Assembly: GCF_025698545.1 (NCBI RefSeq)
Contig: NC_068566.1
Location: 48,206,501-48,270,500 of the forward strand
Source of the DNA: Gossypium raimondii
Lineage: Eukaryota; Streptophyta; Magnoliopsida; Malvales; Malvaceae
Direction of reading: 5' to 3'
Length of the DNA: 64,000 nt
Shown here: positions 23,351-37,580 of the stretch, piece after piece
Layout: each line of letters starts with the position of its first letter
How positions within the stretch are numbered: position 1 is the stretch's first letter
The notes under the pieces: model-generated
Seen by the model: only the letters and a program-made list of their open reading frames with translations
The model's database searches: none
What the model was told of the DNA's origin: nothing
Position numbers and translations under genes: made by a program

Positions 23351-25525
23351 TTACAGTCTACAACTTGAGCTTAACAACTTTTTAAGTTCTCTTCGAAGGA
23401 TCTTGCCTGTAGCAGACTTTGGTATTGATTTTGTAAACACCACCTTTCTTATTTTCTTATAAGGTGCAACCTAATAAATAATAAAGAAGAAAGTAGCTGG
23501 TAAGTGTTTAATAAACAAGACAGCAAAAAAATGAAAAAGCTGGCGGTATTTGGTATGATTTGGCAACAACTTGCTCACCTGCATAGCCACAAAGCCCATC
23601 ACATCTTCCTGGTTGAGTGTACTACCATGCCTTGTTACCACAAATGCCACTGGTATCTCCCCATATACTTCATCCATTTCTCTAAGGCACTCAAAATAGA
23701 AACAAATAGGTTCATTTATCCTTCGAGGAATCAAAGGCAAAATGCTTCCTTGTTTAGCATTGGAGAAAATTACTACTTACCCAATTACAGCAGCGTCAAG
23801 TATATGGGGATGGGAAATCAATATTGCCTCTAAATCAGCAGGTGCTATCTGAATGATACATGAAATTGTAAATACCATGTTAAAAGGGATTTTAGATCAT
23901 TAGATTATGACTCGTTGTAAAGTATGAAAGCCATGCCTGATAGCCATTGTACTTTATAATCTCTTTTAAGCGGTCAGATACATACAAATACCCATCTTCA
24001 TCAAAACAAACTATGTCACCAGTACGTAGCCAACCATCTTCGTCAATTGCCATCTTGGTGGCCACATCATTATTCAAGTATCCTGCAAAATCACATAAGC
24101 TACCTAATCATATTCAAATGTATGAGGTCACCCCATATTTTAATGAAGAGTTCGTTAATTGTTTACGTTGCATAATCGCAGGTCCCTTTAGCCAAAGCTC
24201 GCCATAATATTCCGGAGGCAAAGGAGAGCCAGAATTCCAATCCATCACTTTAGCTTGCATATTTGGGGCAAGAAGTCCTATTGAACAATATTTATGACAT
24301 TGTTGGGTGTTGAATCCACGAGTTCCTACTGCACTTGTTTCAGTCATGCCATAACCCTATTAACATATAACATTCAATCAAGCTTAAGAATCAAATTCTA
24401 GGGCTAATAGTTACTTAATCACCAAGTAAGTGCTAAGCCTTAATATATATATACCTGAATGAAATCAACGTGAGGAAGAACCTGAAAAAAGTCCTCTATG
24501 ATTTTCCTGCTTGTGGGAGCAGCACCACAAGAAACCTGTTTCAAACTCTTGAAGCTATTTTCAGTATTGGTAGCACCTTTGGCTGTCATTATCAATGTTG
24601 TTAGTATAGGTGGAACAAGTGGAAAGTGAGTAACTCCGTAGTAATCAATTAGTTTCACCGCTTCATTGCCATCAAATCTCCGCATGAGAACAATGGTAGA
24701 ACCCAGTGATAACAATCCAACCACAAAAAGTGATAATCCATAGATATGGAACATAGGCACCACAGCTAAATAAACATTCTTTGAACTTGAATATTCATAC
24801 TGTGAAGCTTCAAATTTTACAAAAAGCTCAACCGTAGCTATTAAATTCCCATGTGTTAATACAACTCCCTTACTAACACCTGTAGTACCTGATGAATACA
24901 TAATTACTGCAGTGTCTTGCTGCCTAATTACTGGCCTTGGTGCTTTACCAAATCGGCCACCATTAAGCTCATGGAAAGGGGAAAAACCAATATTTTCTGA
25001 ATCAAAGTCGATGTTTTGTGGTACCCCAATTGCATGAACACCCAAGTTGTTGAGTTGGTCAATCTTTTCAAGTGAAGTAAAAGCAAAACGTACACTACAA
25101 TCAGAAACCTGTTTCTTGATCTCAAACGTACTACTTAGTGGATTCATGGCACTAACTATTGCACCTAAATATAGAACGCTGAAGAAAATGATGGGAAAGT
25201 GAGAAGAATTTGGCAACAGAAGCAAGACTACATCACCTTGAGAAACACCTAGGTGGTGGAGACCAGAGGCCATGGATTGGATTAAAGGTAAAAGCTTTGA
25301 ATAAGGTATTGAATACCCAGAGGAGGAATCGATCAAAGCAGTGACCCCATCATGTTTGTGAGAGAAAACGAAGGAAACAATATCAAGAAATGGATCCGTG
25401 GGGAGAGATATAGAGGGATGTTTGCTGGAATAGATTCCTGTTTCCGGCGAATACCAGTCAGGAAAATCACTAATTTTGGATTCTGAAGTTTGGAGGCTTA
25501 TATGTGAGCTTAAGCTTGTTGCCAT
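23351..25525 (-). CDS. 4-coumarate:CoA ligase-like acyl-activating enzyme
   Basis: An ANL-superfamily adenylate-forming enzyme that makes acyl- or cinnamoyl-CoA thioesters; exact substrate cannot be read. Six exons in order: 25525-24455, 24356-24167, 24082-23937, 23848-23781, 23681-23579, 23470-23351; 1,698 nt, 565 residues. The AMP-binding motif [16 protein letters not shown] is at residues 210-225; [11 protein letters not shown] follows in exon 2; [19 protein letters not shown] and [10 protein letters not shown] are in exon 3; the catalytic lysine motif [15 protein letters not shown] is in exon 6. The C-terminus Cys-Arg-Leu resembles a non-canonical peroxisomal PTS1, suggesting kinship with peroxisomal 4CL-like proteins such as OPCL1. 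Exon 3 appears to end at a GC donor (CAG|GCATGG). The ATG at 25525 fits family alignment; an in-frame ATG at 25726 would add 67 residues with no family resemblance. Confidence 0.88.
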
Positions 25526-28500
25526 TGATAGAGGGAGAAAATATGTTGATATTGTAGGTTTGCAGTAGTTTGAGCTTCGTCGGGTGCTGCAAAAGGATGG
25601 ACTGCTATGGATTTGGCTTTGGCGACCTTTGCTTTGCCTTTGAGTTCCAATCTCAAAGGACTGACATATAAATAACAGGGAGGGGCAATGGAAAACGGAA
25701 TTATCAATTATTGATGTCGGCTTCATTGATAGGCAATAAACGGGTCAAACGCAGAAAATTTGGAAGATGAAAACCAACATTCAACTTTTCTCGAAAGACA
25801 GTTTTTATAGAAAAGTCCATTTTAAATATAGTCTCTAAATTTTTTGCCTGTTAATGTTTCAGTCACCAAATTAGAACCACTTTTTTCTATTTTGTCACTG
25901 ATCCGACCTCTTTTGTTTTGTATTTAATTGATATAATAATACATTTACTCCTTAATAATTATACATTCTATCAATTGTGTCTTAATTCTAAATAATTCAA
26001 AAATATAACCGTTTGCATTTATAAATTCTATTAATTTAGTCTTCAAACACATCTTCATCTTCTCCTTGTTAGTTTTTCATTTTTATATTCTCTCTTAATC
26101 TTAGAAGATCAACATTGACATAGAATAAAATTATTCAGTTAACGTTTGAATATTTAATAATTTAGACATAAAATAATTTGATTCTATTAACCAATTTAAA
26201 ATTATCACATGTAGTGAAATTTAAACTAGAATAAATCGTATAACAGATTGATAATTGTTTGTTCATGTAATAATTTCATTTTAGTTGTAGTTACATGATT
26301 TATTTTGACATGATTTATTTTGATCTAAATTTAAATATCTTTGAGTTATTCATGACAAATGTTGCTCACCATCAGCCCTCCGGTGCTTGCCACCTAGCCA
26401 CTGGCGGTTGTTGAGGCAAAATGAATGTTGCCCCCACCCCGTTAAAGACAGACGAATAAAGTTGGTATTCCACCCGCTCCCATTTGCATGGAGAAATAAG
26501 CTGGCTCACCTTCACATCTCTAGGAAGAGCACCCAACGCGCACTCCCCCAACTCCGTCAAACTCCATCTAATAGCCGCCTCTTGTCCAAGTAAAAACTCT
26601 CCCTTTTTAAGTATAAACGCTCTTCTCTCTCTCTGTTGAACATTAAATATACCCCTTTTTTAAAGAAGTGATGTAAACCCTCTCGGCTATTAAAGGAATA
26701 AAAAAATGGTTTGGAATCTAAGGAAACTTATGAAAATAAAATTCTCTTTAATTGGCAATTAAGGAGATACATATACTTTTAATTTCATCTACAGTATATT
26801 CATTTAGAACCACAAATAACATAATCATCATATCTCTTCCAATTCTATAACATAAGGGCCAACAAATTCTACATATGCACAAAATGATGTAAAAATAATT
26901 TGTTTATTTATTCAATTCTAAGGAATATATCATTATATTTATCAAATAAAAAATAATTTTCTAATTTATCTTTTAGATGAATGATGAAATTTATTAATCC
27001 AAGAATACAATTAAACTGCTACAAATTTTTAATTTAACTAAATAAAATAACAAAAATTAAGTTAATAAATAAGATTTAGGAATAAATTTCAAATTTATAC
27101 ATGAATTTTAATAAAATGTATAATGTGTTACATACACTTTGATTTAATGTAATTATACATATGAAATTTTAATTTTTATTCAATTATATGCACAAAAAGT
27201 CATGTTGTTTATATTAGGTCGTTTTCTCATAATAATCGCTTGAACGTACACTACATCCAAAAGGAATCACCCAAATAGAAATTTATTACTAGATGCTCAA
27301 ATCTGGTTGAATTTTACGAGTGAATAACCTTTAATCACTAGGCCAAACACGAAAATTCACTATAAAAAATATCTAAAATCAAATTGTCCCGACTTAAATA
27401 ACCTTAAACAATTTATTATTATTAATGAATAAACAAATTACCCTTAATTCATTTCGTAAATAATAAATAATTGGAGAAACCCATTCTGATGGTTATTATA
27501 AAATCTTCAAAAAAATCATTTTCTTTTACGTATAAACTTTTATTTGAGAACTAAAAGTTTGGATGCAACGTTTTCTATATTATAAACTGAAGTCAACCCT
27601 TTACTTTCTCCAGTAAATTAAATTTATGAGATTCAGCTCTCTAGATTGATTTGATTAAATAAAGATGAGTTTTAGAAATGCAAATTGAAGGCGCAGACAC
27701 GCATGTTTAGCCGGACAACCGATAATGTGTTGGCAGGCATTTATTTATTCTGTTCCGCGGACATTAATAGTTGAGTGATCTTAACTTGCATGAATAATAT
27801 TATTGTATATAGATTAAAAAGACTAAGTTTAAAATGTTCGAAGAGTATATAGATTAAAGCATAATTAAACCATAAAAATTTGAGAAAATCTAATTGTATG
27901 TAATGTAATAAGTTGAGTCATTTCATTGTTTGCAAGGCTGCAGTTGAGTTTTGAATGTATACCAATTATTTTCTCAACTGTTTGCAGTAAAAGTCTCACT
28001 AACTATTGATCCAGAGACCTAGACCAACCCAATTGCAAATTCCACAGGGGACATTGGAGGATCAATATTTTGGTCCAACTTGGCAATCACGAGCAAATTG
28101 CTTTGCTAGTAAACTCCAAGCATTATAATAATATTTATATTCAAATAAATATAGAATAAAATACATTAAAAAATATAGTATATATGCCTTATTTTCCTGT
28201 AATTAGTTAATTATTTGAATGGACTGAATGGGATGCTCATTATTCATTTGTTTTATTTCTAGTTCTATATATGTGTTGGTTAAGCAGCCATTGCCTCGTC
28301 ACACTGCCTATATTCAATTCTTAAATTAATTTGGTCTATGTTGTCACACTTTACATTATTCAACATTTTAACTTTTATTGAAAGTGACATTTGAACTAAA
28401 TTTCAATCAAATTTTACTTTCCATAACTTTTCAATTTATCGCTTAGTATTTAAACACGCAATTATGTATTTTCTTTTCTTTTACATTTTAAACTAGAATA

Positions 28501-29290
28501 ATTGCATACATTGTATAAATAATTTAGTTAACACATACAATGATATACAACTAAAAATTTTGAGAAAATAATCAATGACATATTGTTAATGTAGTTTAGA
28601 TTTAACTTACGTTTGCAAGGACGTCTAGAAATGAATTTACCATATCACATAATTACAATAAAAGATTTTAAGTCAAACCCATTCAACAAAAATATTACTC
28701 TCTCACTCACCTTTCCAACCGAAAGTAAAAAAGCAAACTCTCAAAAGTATAAAACAAGGCACGTAGAGAATTCCTTACAAACGAATTGAATTCGTAAATC
28801 TTCACTGCTTTGTATTATCACCAAATAAAATCCCTGAAATTGCTTAAAATTATCTTCAAGAAATGCATCAAGTAGCGCCGATAAATAAGCATCATTTATT
28901 ATTTCTTAGTCTTTCCTATCACGCCAACTACATTATAAGAGAAGATAATTATCACGATATACCATTCATATTCTCAACCACAAAATGATAGATAACACAT
29001 TATAATATTGCAAAAAATGATGAAAATAGCATGGCCATCATCCATCACAATCTCTTCATCTCTTCTATTTGCTCCATAGTTTTATATTTCCTTCAACAAA
29101 TAGCCAGCCAGAAATAGAATTAACGGACAAAACAATTTTCATTTTCTTTTAACTACTTTTCTTGAATATCCTATTTGGGAAAAAAATGATGGCATCTTCC
29201 TTGAATATTTAATGACAGAGAAAATGTGAATGAAAGTATGAATATCAGAAGAATGATTCGTATAAAATCAGTTGCAGTCCGTCAACACAA
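25526..29290. other. Long AT-rich intergenic spacer
   Basis: About 3.7 kb with no supported gene. A GC-richer block at about 26,360-26,600 opens short frames on both strands (about 62-68 codons) but matches nothing I know. The remainder is AT-rich with homopolymer runs. It separates the 5' end of the 4CL-like gene from the 3' end of EDR2-like. Confidence 0.55.
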
Positions 29291-32200
29291 TCAAGATGGA
29301 TCAGTGTCGAGCTTTGGAACTATGGCAGACGATAGCTCTATATGAGAAACACGGACCGCACCAATTAGCCGCTCTGGCAGCTCATCCGTCATATTTGCCT
29401 AAGGTGGAGAAAAGAAAAGGAAATTTAAAAGAAAAAAATGCAACCACTTTTAAGCCAACATATAGTAATGCAACACAAGTAAATCACAAATGTGACTACA
29501 ATGGCCTACGCCTAAATTCTACCAGCGATGAGCAGTAGCCCTGTATAGCCCTATGAAACCAGAATTGTGTGGTTAGATATCATGTGAAGACTATTATGAG
29601 TATACTCTTTGCTCCTAACATGCCATTAATAATGAAAACAATCATTAATGCCACTTCCTACTAAATCTGAATGCTCGCAAGTCAGTGTACAGTGCGGTGA
29701 TAAATTGCAAAGCAAGTATTATTTTCCCGATAACAGTGCTGTTTAAGGCAACTTATGTTTTAGAAGAACCTTACCTGTACAAGAAAAGCCATGTCAACCA
29801 CCAATGTTGTAATTACACCAATAACAAGCCCCAGGACTCCATTAGCAACCGTAGAAGAACCTATGTCAATATCAACCTACAGAGAGAAATAAACAAATAA
29901 ACCTACATCACAAAGATCCTTACATATTGCTACATTTAGGTATTAAAAAAATCATAAGGATCCTTACTTCTAAGTACTTAGGACCACGGATATAGTTGCA
30001 ATCAACAGCTTTTCCCAACAAACAAGGGGTGCTCCCAACACTCTGTCGCACAATCCATGATCCCTGCAAGATCCCAGGTGAACAATTCAAGAACAAGGTT
30101 TCAAAGGAGAATAGCAAAGGATAGACAAAGTAAATGGACGGAAAGAACCATGGAGGGACAATTAGAAGGAAGACTGCCTCCAACTGTTTCAAACATCCTG
30201 ATTTAAACATTAGTCCAAACACAATGAAGAGAGAGATACCTTTGGTACTGATGGAATAAGCTTCAGTCTACTATTGCGGAATTCATCATCACCGTCAACA
30301 AATCGATGCAAAAGGGAACCAGGTACTAGTTCCTTTGTCACAAAATAAAATACCATACTATAGTGTGTTGAGCCAGGAACCTGGGGCAAAAACAACATAA
30401 ACCACTCAACATCCAGATCCATTAGTATAGGATACAACACTACCTGCATCATGAATACTTACTTGAACATTAAAGACCAAAGAGAAAAGCCCCATTTGTG
30501 AAGCAATCTACAAAAGGAAACAACAAGGATTAGAGAACTGTAAATATACTTCATAAAATAATTAATTGATTTTCCACATCAACATAGTTCATGGTGACAA
30601 TCCAAGAAAACCATAACCAAAGAAAACTTGGCCAAGACAAAGCATGGCTCTTATAAGTGTAATGTAACTCTTTGTTCCATTTTTTTCACCAAAAAAATTA
30701 GCTTAATCACAGTAGTAACATAAACATGGTACTCTAATTTGGAGTTCCTTCTACTAAGTCTGTAGGTTCAGGTTAATTATACTTCATTTCCATTAAAACG
30801 TTTCCTGTTTAGTTGTAAAACTATCATATACCCTTCATTTAATAAAAAATGTGGATATATTTGAAGGTTGTGGATTCTATTCCCAAAATACCATCAGACA
30901 AGTTTGAGGTCCTAGTTTCAAGTCTTAGCACGCAGATGGGGTGCCCAAAGGAATGAGACTCTGATACCTCCATCTTGCAACCTAACTAATGGAGCTAACA
31001 AAAGAATTTTGATCTGCCACATGCATAACCTGAATCCAATCTAAATGACAACTATTTCAGGTAGTGGAGTTGCTACAACAAGAAATGCAACTCAACATAT
31101 AAGTAAACCAATCAGTTACAATGCAACCGGTTTTGTCTCCCATGTGTATCACAATGTGCACCGTGATTTGAAGTAAAGGCTTAAAGGACGGCAGAACAGA
31201 GACCATAATAGCAAATGGAGCAGAAATAACTAAATAAACTAACCATATACTAACAATCCAGCTTTCTCAGGAAATAAGGTACAGACTATTGAAGTGAAGC
31301 AGAAGAGTACAGAGGCAAACTACAATAAAACATAACTTCTCAGACTCACTTGTGCAGCACATCCTTGACGCCTAGCAACATGATCCATTCTTTTTGTGTC
31401 TTTAAACCAATCAACAGCAACAAGATCCATTAAATGCTTCCCCGCAGGAATCTTCATTGCATATAGGGAGAAGTGCAAACAAAGACATAAGATATTGATT
31501 TGCATGTACAAAATGTAACTAGAAGAACAAGCACAAGAATGGGAACCTTTGTTTTATTGTAACAAAAATGTTGGCTACGGACTCTGAAATTGTTACCATC
31601 TGATATAGTCCAACAGTTACGAGAATTATCGCGGTCATCGCGTCGTAGATTACCAGAAAAGCATGACAAATCAATTTTCTCAATTGGTTCTTCTTCCAGG
31701 GCTTTAATTCATAAAAAAACATTGTATATTTGAGATAAAAAGTCAGTCCCACAAATTTATCTTATCCAATTACAACAAAAGAATCCAATATAAGATTATT
31801 AGTAGGACCCCACCTGTTCTCTTGAAATCATTGTCACTTTTAGTTGGATATGCCTGAAAATTTTAGTGAAATAAGAAACCTACAGTTAGGAATAATTCAA
31901 ACAAAAATTATATAAAGATAATGATAATATGAAACCTCTTGTTCTGCCTCAGGCATTTGTTCTTCATCCTCGTCAGAGTATTCATCCATCAACACAGAGT
32001 TTCGGTTTGCAGCATTTGTTTGATCAAGAGAAGGGGCAGAGGGAACAGATAACTCAAACATCCTCTGAGTCTTCTTTGAGGAAACTGAAGATGAGGCCAT
32101 ATTGACCATAACTGGAATTCTAGGAGTAGCACCTCTTTCATCTGTTTGAGCAAACCATTCACGCAATCCTGCAGTGAGAGGTTAAAAGATGTTTAAACAA

Positions 32201-35200
32201 GGATGATGAATACAGCCATTAAAAAAGACAGAATTGTAGTTTTCTTAACATTGCATTACACCATTCTTTTTAATTCTTCAACCCTGTTTACTAGGACAAG
32301 TGGGATGTCAAGGTGCAGATCAGATTGGTATTGCAAAAAAGAAAAAGAAAAAACTTTTTCTTTTTGTTGATGGAAGTAATGAGAATAGAAAGAAATATAA
32401 CAAGGAAATATGAAATATCATCCCATCTTTCAATGTGATGTAACAATGAAAATAGAGAAACAAAACTCACCGGCAACACTATTTAACATCTGAAGAAGAC
32501 AGTGTTGCTGAAATGATGAAATATAACCCACGCCCCATCCTTTTAAATCAATCTGCATGAGATGCTGCACCTGTGTTCTGGGCTTCCCATTTTGAGATTT
32601 CATAGGGGAAATGTTGAACCCTCCACCTGAGAAAATTGGACTTAGCGTGCAATATACTACAAATTAAATACTCGTCTTTCAAGTCTCAACACAGCCAAGG
32701 GATTAGCATAAGCTTACTCTCAACATGAGCCCGCACATATCCTGGTTGTGGGCCGCAATTCTCATGCTCCCTAGAACGAAATAATACAACTGCACCATAA
32801 CCAGAACAAGAGAAAAGGAGAAATATCTGAAGCTAGAAAATAAATATATATTTAAGATATAAGTTAATCTGCAAAGACTTACCATAACTTCCATCATCAT
32901 TTCGGCGCCAATAACGCACATAGCATAGGTCACGAGGCCATACAAACCTGGAAAAACATGGTGCATACACTTTAAAATTGCGCATACTTCATGAGCAAAG
33001 ATTTATTTTGAAAACTGAAGCATAATTATAGAAATGTTCCACAAAGTTGCAAAAATGACACTGAATGAAGTGAACAAAGTGTTATAAAAAAGCTTGGATG
33101 ATAGTAATAATAGTAACCCCCTAACCCCTAAAACCAATAATAATAGTAAGCCCCTAAGCCGTAAAACCCTCACTCCCGTTGTCGAAACATACATACATAC
33201 ATACATAAAGATTTATATGAAGAAAATTTAGTAGGCAAAGCCACTAACTCTTCATCAATCTTAGCGAAAGCCATTCCAGATTACAAGGTAATACTTCAGT
33301 AAAATATCAAAGCCACAAAATGCAAAAAAAAAAAAAAAAAGAAGAAGAAGAAGAAGAAGAAGAAGAAGAAGAAGAAGAAGAAAAAGAAGCTTCAATTTCC
33401 AATTCTTGTAGTACACCTATACACATAATCATTTCTCTCCATCTCTAGGCCTTTTCTATTACTTCTGTCCCAATTGCTCAGCTTTCCCTTTTACTTTTTC
33501 TCCTCGCATTTTATTCATACAGAGTGAAGTTTATCTTTTCTCATTCCTTCTTTTGATGCTTACCAGCATGTGTCCGGCATACTTAGCGTAACCTGTCCAT
33601 TTTTCGGATTTTCTAAATGCTTTGGTTAGATAAAATATAGTGTCAACAACCAAAGTTTGCCTCGCATCAAAAGTAAATGTGCTAAAAAGGGTTCACGATC
33701 TCTAAACATGTTTTCCTAAGAATTTTTGGTTCCCAAAACAGAACTATGCTGGTACTGCTTCAAAAGATAAATATTCAATAAAAGAAAATAGAAATTATTT
33801 AAATTGGAGAGCATATATTACACAGGGAACCAGTCCAACTGAAGCCTGTGATAAAGTATGGCAGTATGCCCATCTACCTCTTCAACTAAACTACCATACT
33901 GAAAGCTACAATCCCACCTGCAGAAAGTAATTAATATAAATAAGAAATAGGGAAATTTCCCAAAATAACTCTTGAAAAGTCTCACAAATTCAGTGGATAA
34001 CCTAGGTATGAATCTGTATCACACATTGAGAAAACTAAAAGATATATTTTAACAGGAAAAATAAGGAAACCTACTCAAATCGAGTTCCATCCATGCTCAT
34101 TACAAGACCAAATATTTCCTCACATGTAGCTTCCACAACACCGACAGCCTTCATTGCCCTACTACAGCTCCTTGGCTACATAAAGAAAGTATAAGCTATA
34201 ATTATCACCCACAACAATTTAATGCACTGAGAAAATAAATAAATAGAAGACATAAAGCAAGAAATGGAACAGTTCCATACAAGGTAATCAACTTCAAGAA
34301 GCTCTTCAAAAATGCGAAGTCCTGTCATTTCAAATAAAATGTTCAGGTTCATAAATGATCCATCAATGGCACTGCAACATTATGATAATTAAAATACTCT
34401 TCTTGTCTTTCACTACAACCTATTTTTACTTGGATTGAACTTTAAAGCCAATAAAATGGAATGGTAAATGAAAAACTAACCGTTTTGACATTGAAGGAGG
34501 CGCCAATGTTTTCTAGAAAAAGCTTGGTTGTTCGCATTTTGATTTGACAATTCTGAGTCAAAGTCCTGTGTCCAGTCAAATATTGAATCTGGAGGACCTG
34601 ACATTTTTATATAGATGTTGAGTTTCCTAACATTGCACTAAATAGTGTAGAAAAGATGAGAAAAGGAAATCAAATGAGAACCGTTTCCAATTGTCGTTCT
34701 CCTCAGTAAATCTGGAGGAGCATCATCTTCATCCTCCTGGGCACTAAACCTGAAGAAAATATTAAGAAATTAAAAGTTTGGCCAAGAATTGCTAATCTTT
34801 TGCCTTATCATTACAAAGAAAACCTTGGGAGGATATGCCAATAACTGATAAGAAACAAAGTACTTCAATTCATTTTAATTTGACAATCAGCCTTATATGG
34901 AGTTGGAGCAAATGAACTAGGCTTTATTCAGCTCGTCGCTAAACTTAACAGGAGGCAGTTCAATTGTGCATTAATCTAGCATAGATGCAAGGATAATGAA
35001 CTACTTGATATTCATCTATAATCAGCAGACTAGTTACAAGATATGGGCTTATATTGAAATTAGCAAAACTTATATACCTGCTCCAAACATGAAATATCAT
35101 AGAATTCATCTATGTTGTACTTTAAAAGTTGCAACACGGGGTAAGATGCAAGACATGCATGAAATCCAACAAAACACAAGACACAATTAATTATTCTAAC

Positions 35201-37580
35201 CTTCTCCCACTCATTTATGAAAAAAACTCTCTACCCATGAGGATTTGATCCGAAGACTTGAAGACACTCAAGTAGCTTTACAAAAGACCACAGCCACACA
35301 CCCACCAGACTCGCCACAAAATAACATTCACTTTTATCAACACAGATAGACAACAGCAAAAAGAAAAATGGTGGTAAATTGGCACTTACTGACTTTCATG
35401 ATCTGATGATGAAGCAGTCCTCCCATTATCCATCCCAGATTTATATTCAAAAGAAACATATTTGTTTCCATTTGCAACTTGTGACTCTTGATGCTGCACA
35501 TGAAAATGATGTAACCACACAATTAAATCGATCTGGGTAACAGATTAACGTAAAAAATTTATATTAAGTTCACAAAGAAAATACGACCCTAGTCCATTGC
35601 ACAGAGGTTATAAGGGTGAACCAACTATAAAATGCAAGTCTTAAACATGGAAAGAAGCAGGAATTAGGTTACAAACTCAGCGATGTACCTTATCAATTAC
35701 AGACTCTATTTTTTCCTTCCACATTAGGGCTTCCTGGATGTTGAATGCTGCCATCTTGAAAGAAGAAAGCAGACATGGATCTATTTTAGGTTCCCAAAAT
35801 TCAAAAGCATAAGATTTTGTAACTGGATGTAAAAGGAAACATAGGGACCAAAGAGGTCACATAGTAAATCCAAAACATTTATCGCTTATGCTTCCACAAT
35901 GACAGAGAAACACAGTGCAATTTAAGCATGTATCACTTTGAAAACAGATGCCCCTCTAGTCTCGTCAGATAAAAATTTCCCATTTAATAATAAATTCACT
36001 CATAATAAAGAGGCTAACTCAATTCAGGATGTACCAAACCGTCAAGAGCAATCAAAGTGGAACTCAAGTACATGTCCATATAGTAAAGCTAAGCGCATCA
36101 CCAATATATGCCAATGTGACTAAAGTCCTTCAGCATAGAACTGGCAAAACCATTGTTCATTTATCAAAAAGTACATGAGATAAGTGATCTGCCAACAGCA
36201 AAGTAGCAATTGGGGTTCATTCCTAGAAACTCTCTCCTGACAGCAGGTAAGAGCCTAAGAGAGAAGAAGCCAAAAACATGTTTCATTTCTCCAAATTGAA
36301 TAACCAACATAACAACATGAGGTTATTAAGCATCTAAGAATATACATTCATATACTGTTTTCTATAATTAAAATAAGAACAAACCGTGATTCTGTGGTAC
36401 TTCTCTTTCTTGTTGTAAACAGATAAAACATAAACCATCTGCAAAATATAAACCATGAGAAAGTCAAAATGAAGGATAAACGAGTGTTCTATCAAAAGGA
36501 ATACATTTCACAGTGCACTAGAATATAACTTCTTATGAAACATAACTGTGATCAAACAACCATGCATAAACTGAGACAATATGCGAGAGCATTCATGAGT
36601 CTCAACAAAAGATACAGGGGACAGGGAAGAGCAATAAAATATAATAAGCAAAACAGCAGGTCAATAAGGAGACTACCAAATCTCTAGAAGACAACAATAT
36701 AAAATGCATAGTAATCATCAGTATAAGAATGCAGGTTACATCTGATCTGATAATATGCTTACGAATACACACATGTACACATACAAGTACATCTATGTAT
36801 ATATATGATATTAGAGAGTTTCAGCCTTGGCTACCGACAGCAGCATTTTGCACTGTAATTACCATTATAACATCGATATGCTAAAATAGAATACAAGCAA
36901 ACACACACATACAAACGAGGAGACAACAACTCACGTGTCCATGGTGGGTCTTCAAGCCTCTATCCTCCACTCTACAGTTTCCGTCTATCAACATAGTCTT
37001 TATTGGAACCTGATTTTGGGAACACAACCGTTCTTAACAGTCAACAACAGTGCTTGAATTTAGTTATAAAATGAACGCAATGCACAAAAGCGAATAGTCA
37101 GAAGAAACACAAAGGTTTTTCGAAAAAATGAAAATAAAAATTACTCTGCTCTCTTTTCATAAACAGTAAGAATGTGAGGCATCTTGTCAACAAGATGCTC
37201 CTGCTTTTACAAAAAGCACGGCATCATTAACCATAAAAGCTCCATTACTTAAAATAAAATTAAACCGAAGGCAATTGCTCTTAATTAACATTTTAAAAGC
37301 AACTTTTCTCTCTTCTGCAATCCTAAAAAACAAAAGACGAAATCAACTTCTTTTAATTATTATAAATACTTATATCCTTTAAGAAGCTAAAAAATGCCCA
37401 AGCAAAATTAAGAATTCTAAAACAAAAAAAAAAATTAAAGACCTGATTATCTTGTGGTTTTCTCTTGTAGTAAGCCAGAAGCCGATTTTCGAGCACGAAA
37501 TACCGCATGTGTATGAAGGAGCGGCCGATCTTCCTTCGTCCATATCTCACCATCCATCCTTCGTACACCACCTTTGACAT
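29291..37580 (-). CDS. EDR2L: EDR2-like PH-START-DUF1336 protein, with frameshift in exon 7
   Basis: EDR2 proteins bind phosphatidylinositol 4-phosphate and repress pathogen-triggered cell death. Twenty-two exons in order: 37580-37443, 37009-36935, 36438-36385, 35754-35689, 35493-35390, 34749-34682, 34598-34481, 34321-34281, 34175-34075, 33917-33822, 32947-32883, 32789-32718, 32626-32471, 32168-31936, 31853-31814, 31701-31547, 31451-31350, 30507-30463, 30380-30240, 30063-29968, 29876-29775, 29398-29291. The PH domain is at residues 1 to about 110 (MSKVVYEGWMVRYGRRKIG), START at about 195-390 (MSMDGTRFEWDCSFQYGSLV, WFPVFVWPRDLCYVRYWRR), and the EDR2 C-terminal DUF1336 at about 480-710. Without the defect it would be 724 residues, normal for EDR2. 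Exon 7 is 118 nt where 117 is needed: TTTT instead of TTT at about 34558-34564 puts a TGA after residue 181, before START. Either a real loss-of-function mutation or a sequence error. Confidence 0.93.
33324..33390. repeat. A-tract plus (GAA)n microsatellite in an EDR2L intron
   Basis: A run of about 17 A residues is followed by about 13 tandem GAA units and interrupted GAAAAAG. It lies in the ~870-bp intron between EDR2L exons 10 and 11. A short (CATA)n run sits nearby at about 33,188-33,207. Confidence 0.9.

Noticed and set aside
26372-26593. Overlapping open frames on both strands in a GC-richer block
   Set aside because: No recognisable protein, no splice or promoter context, and open frames on both strands are common in short GC-rich patches.
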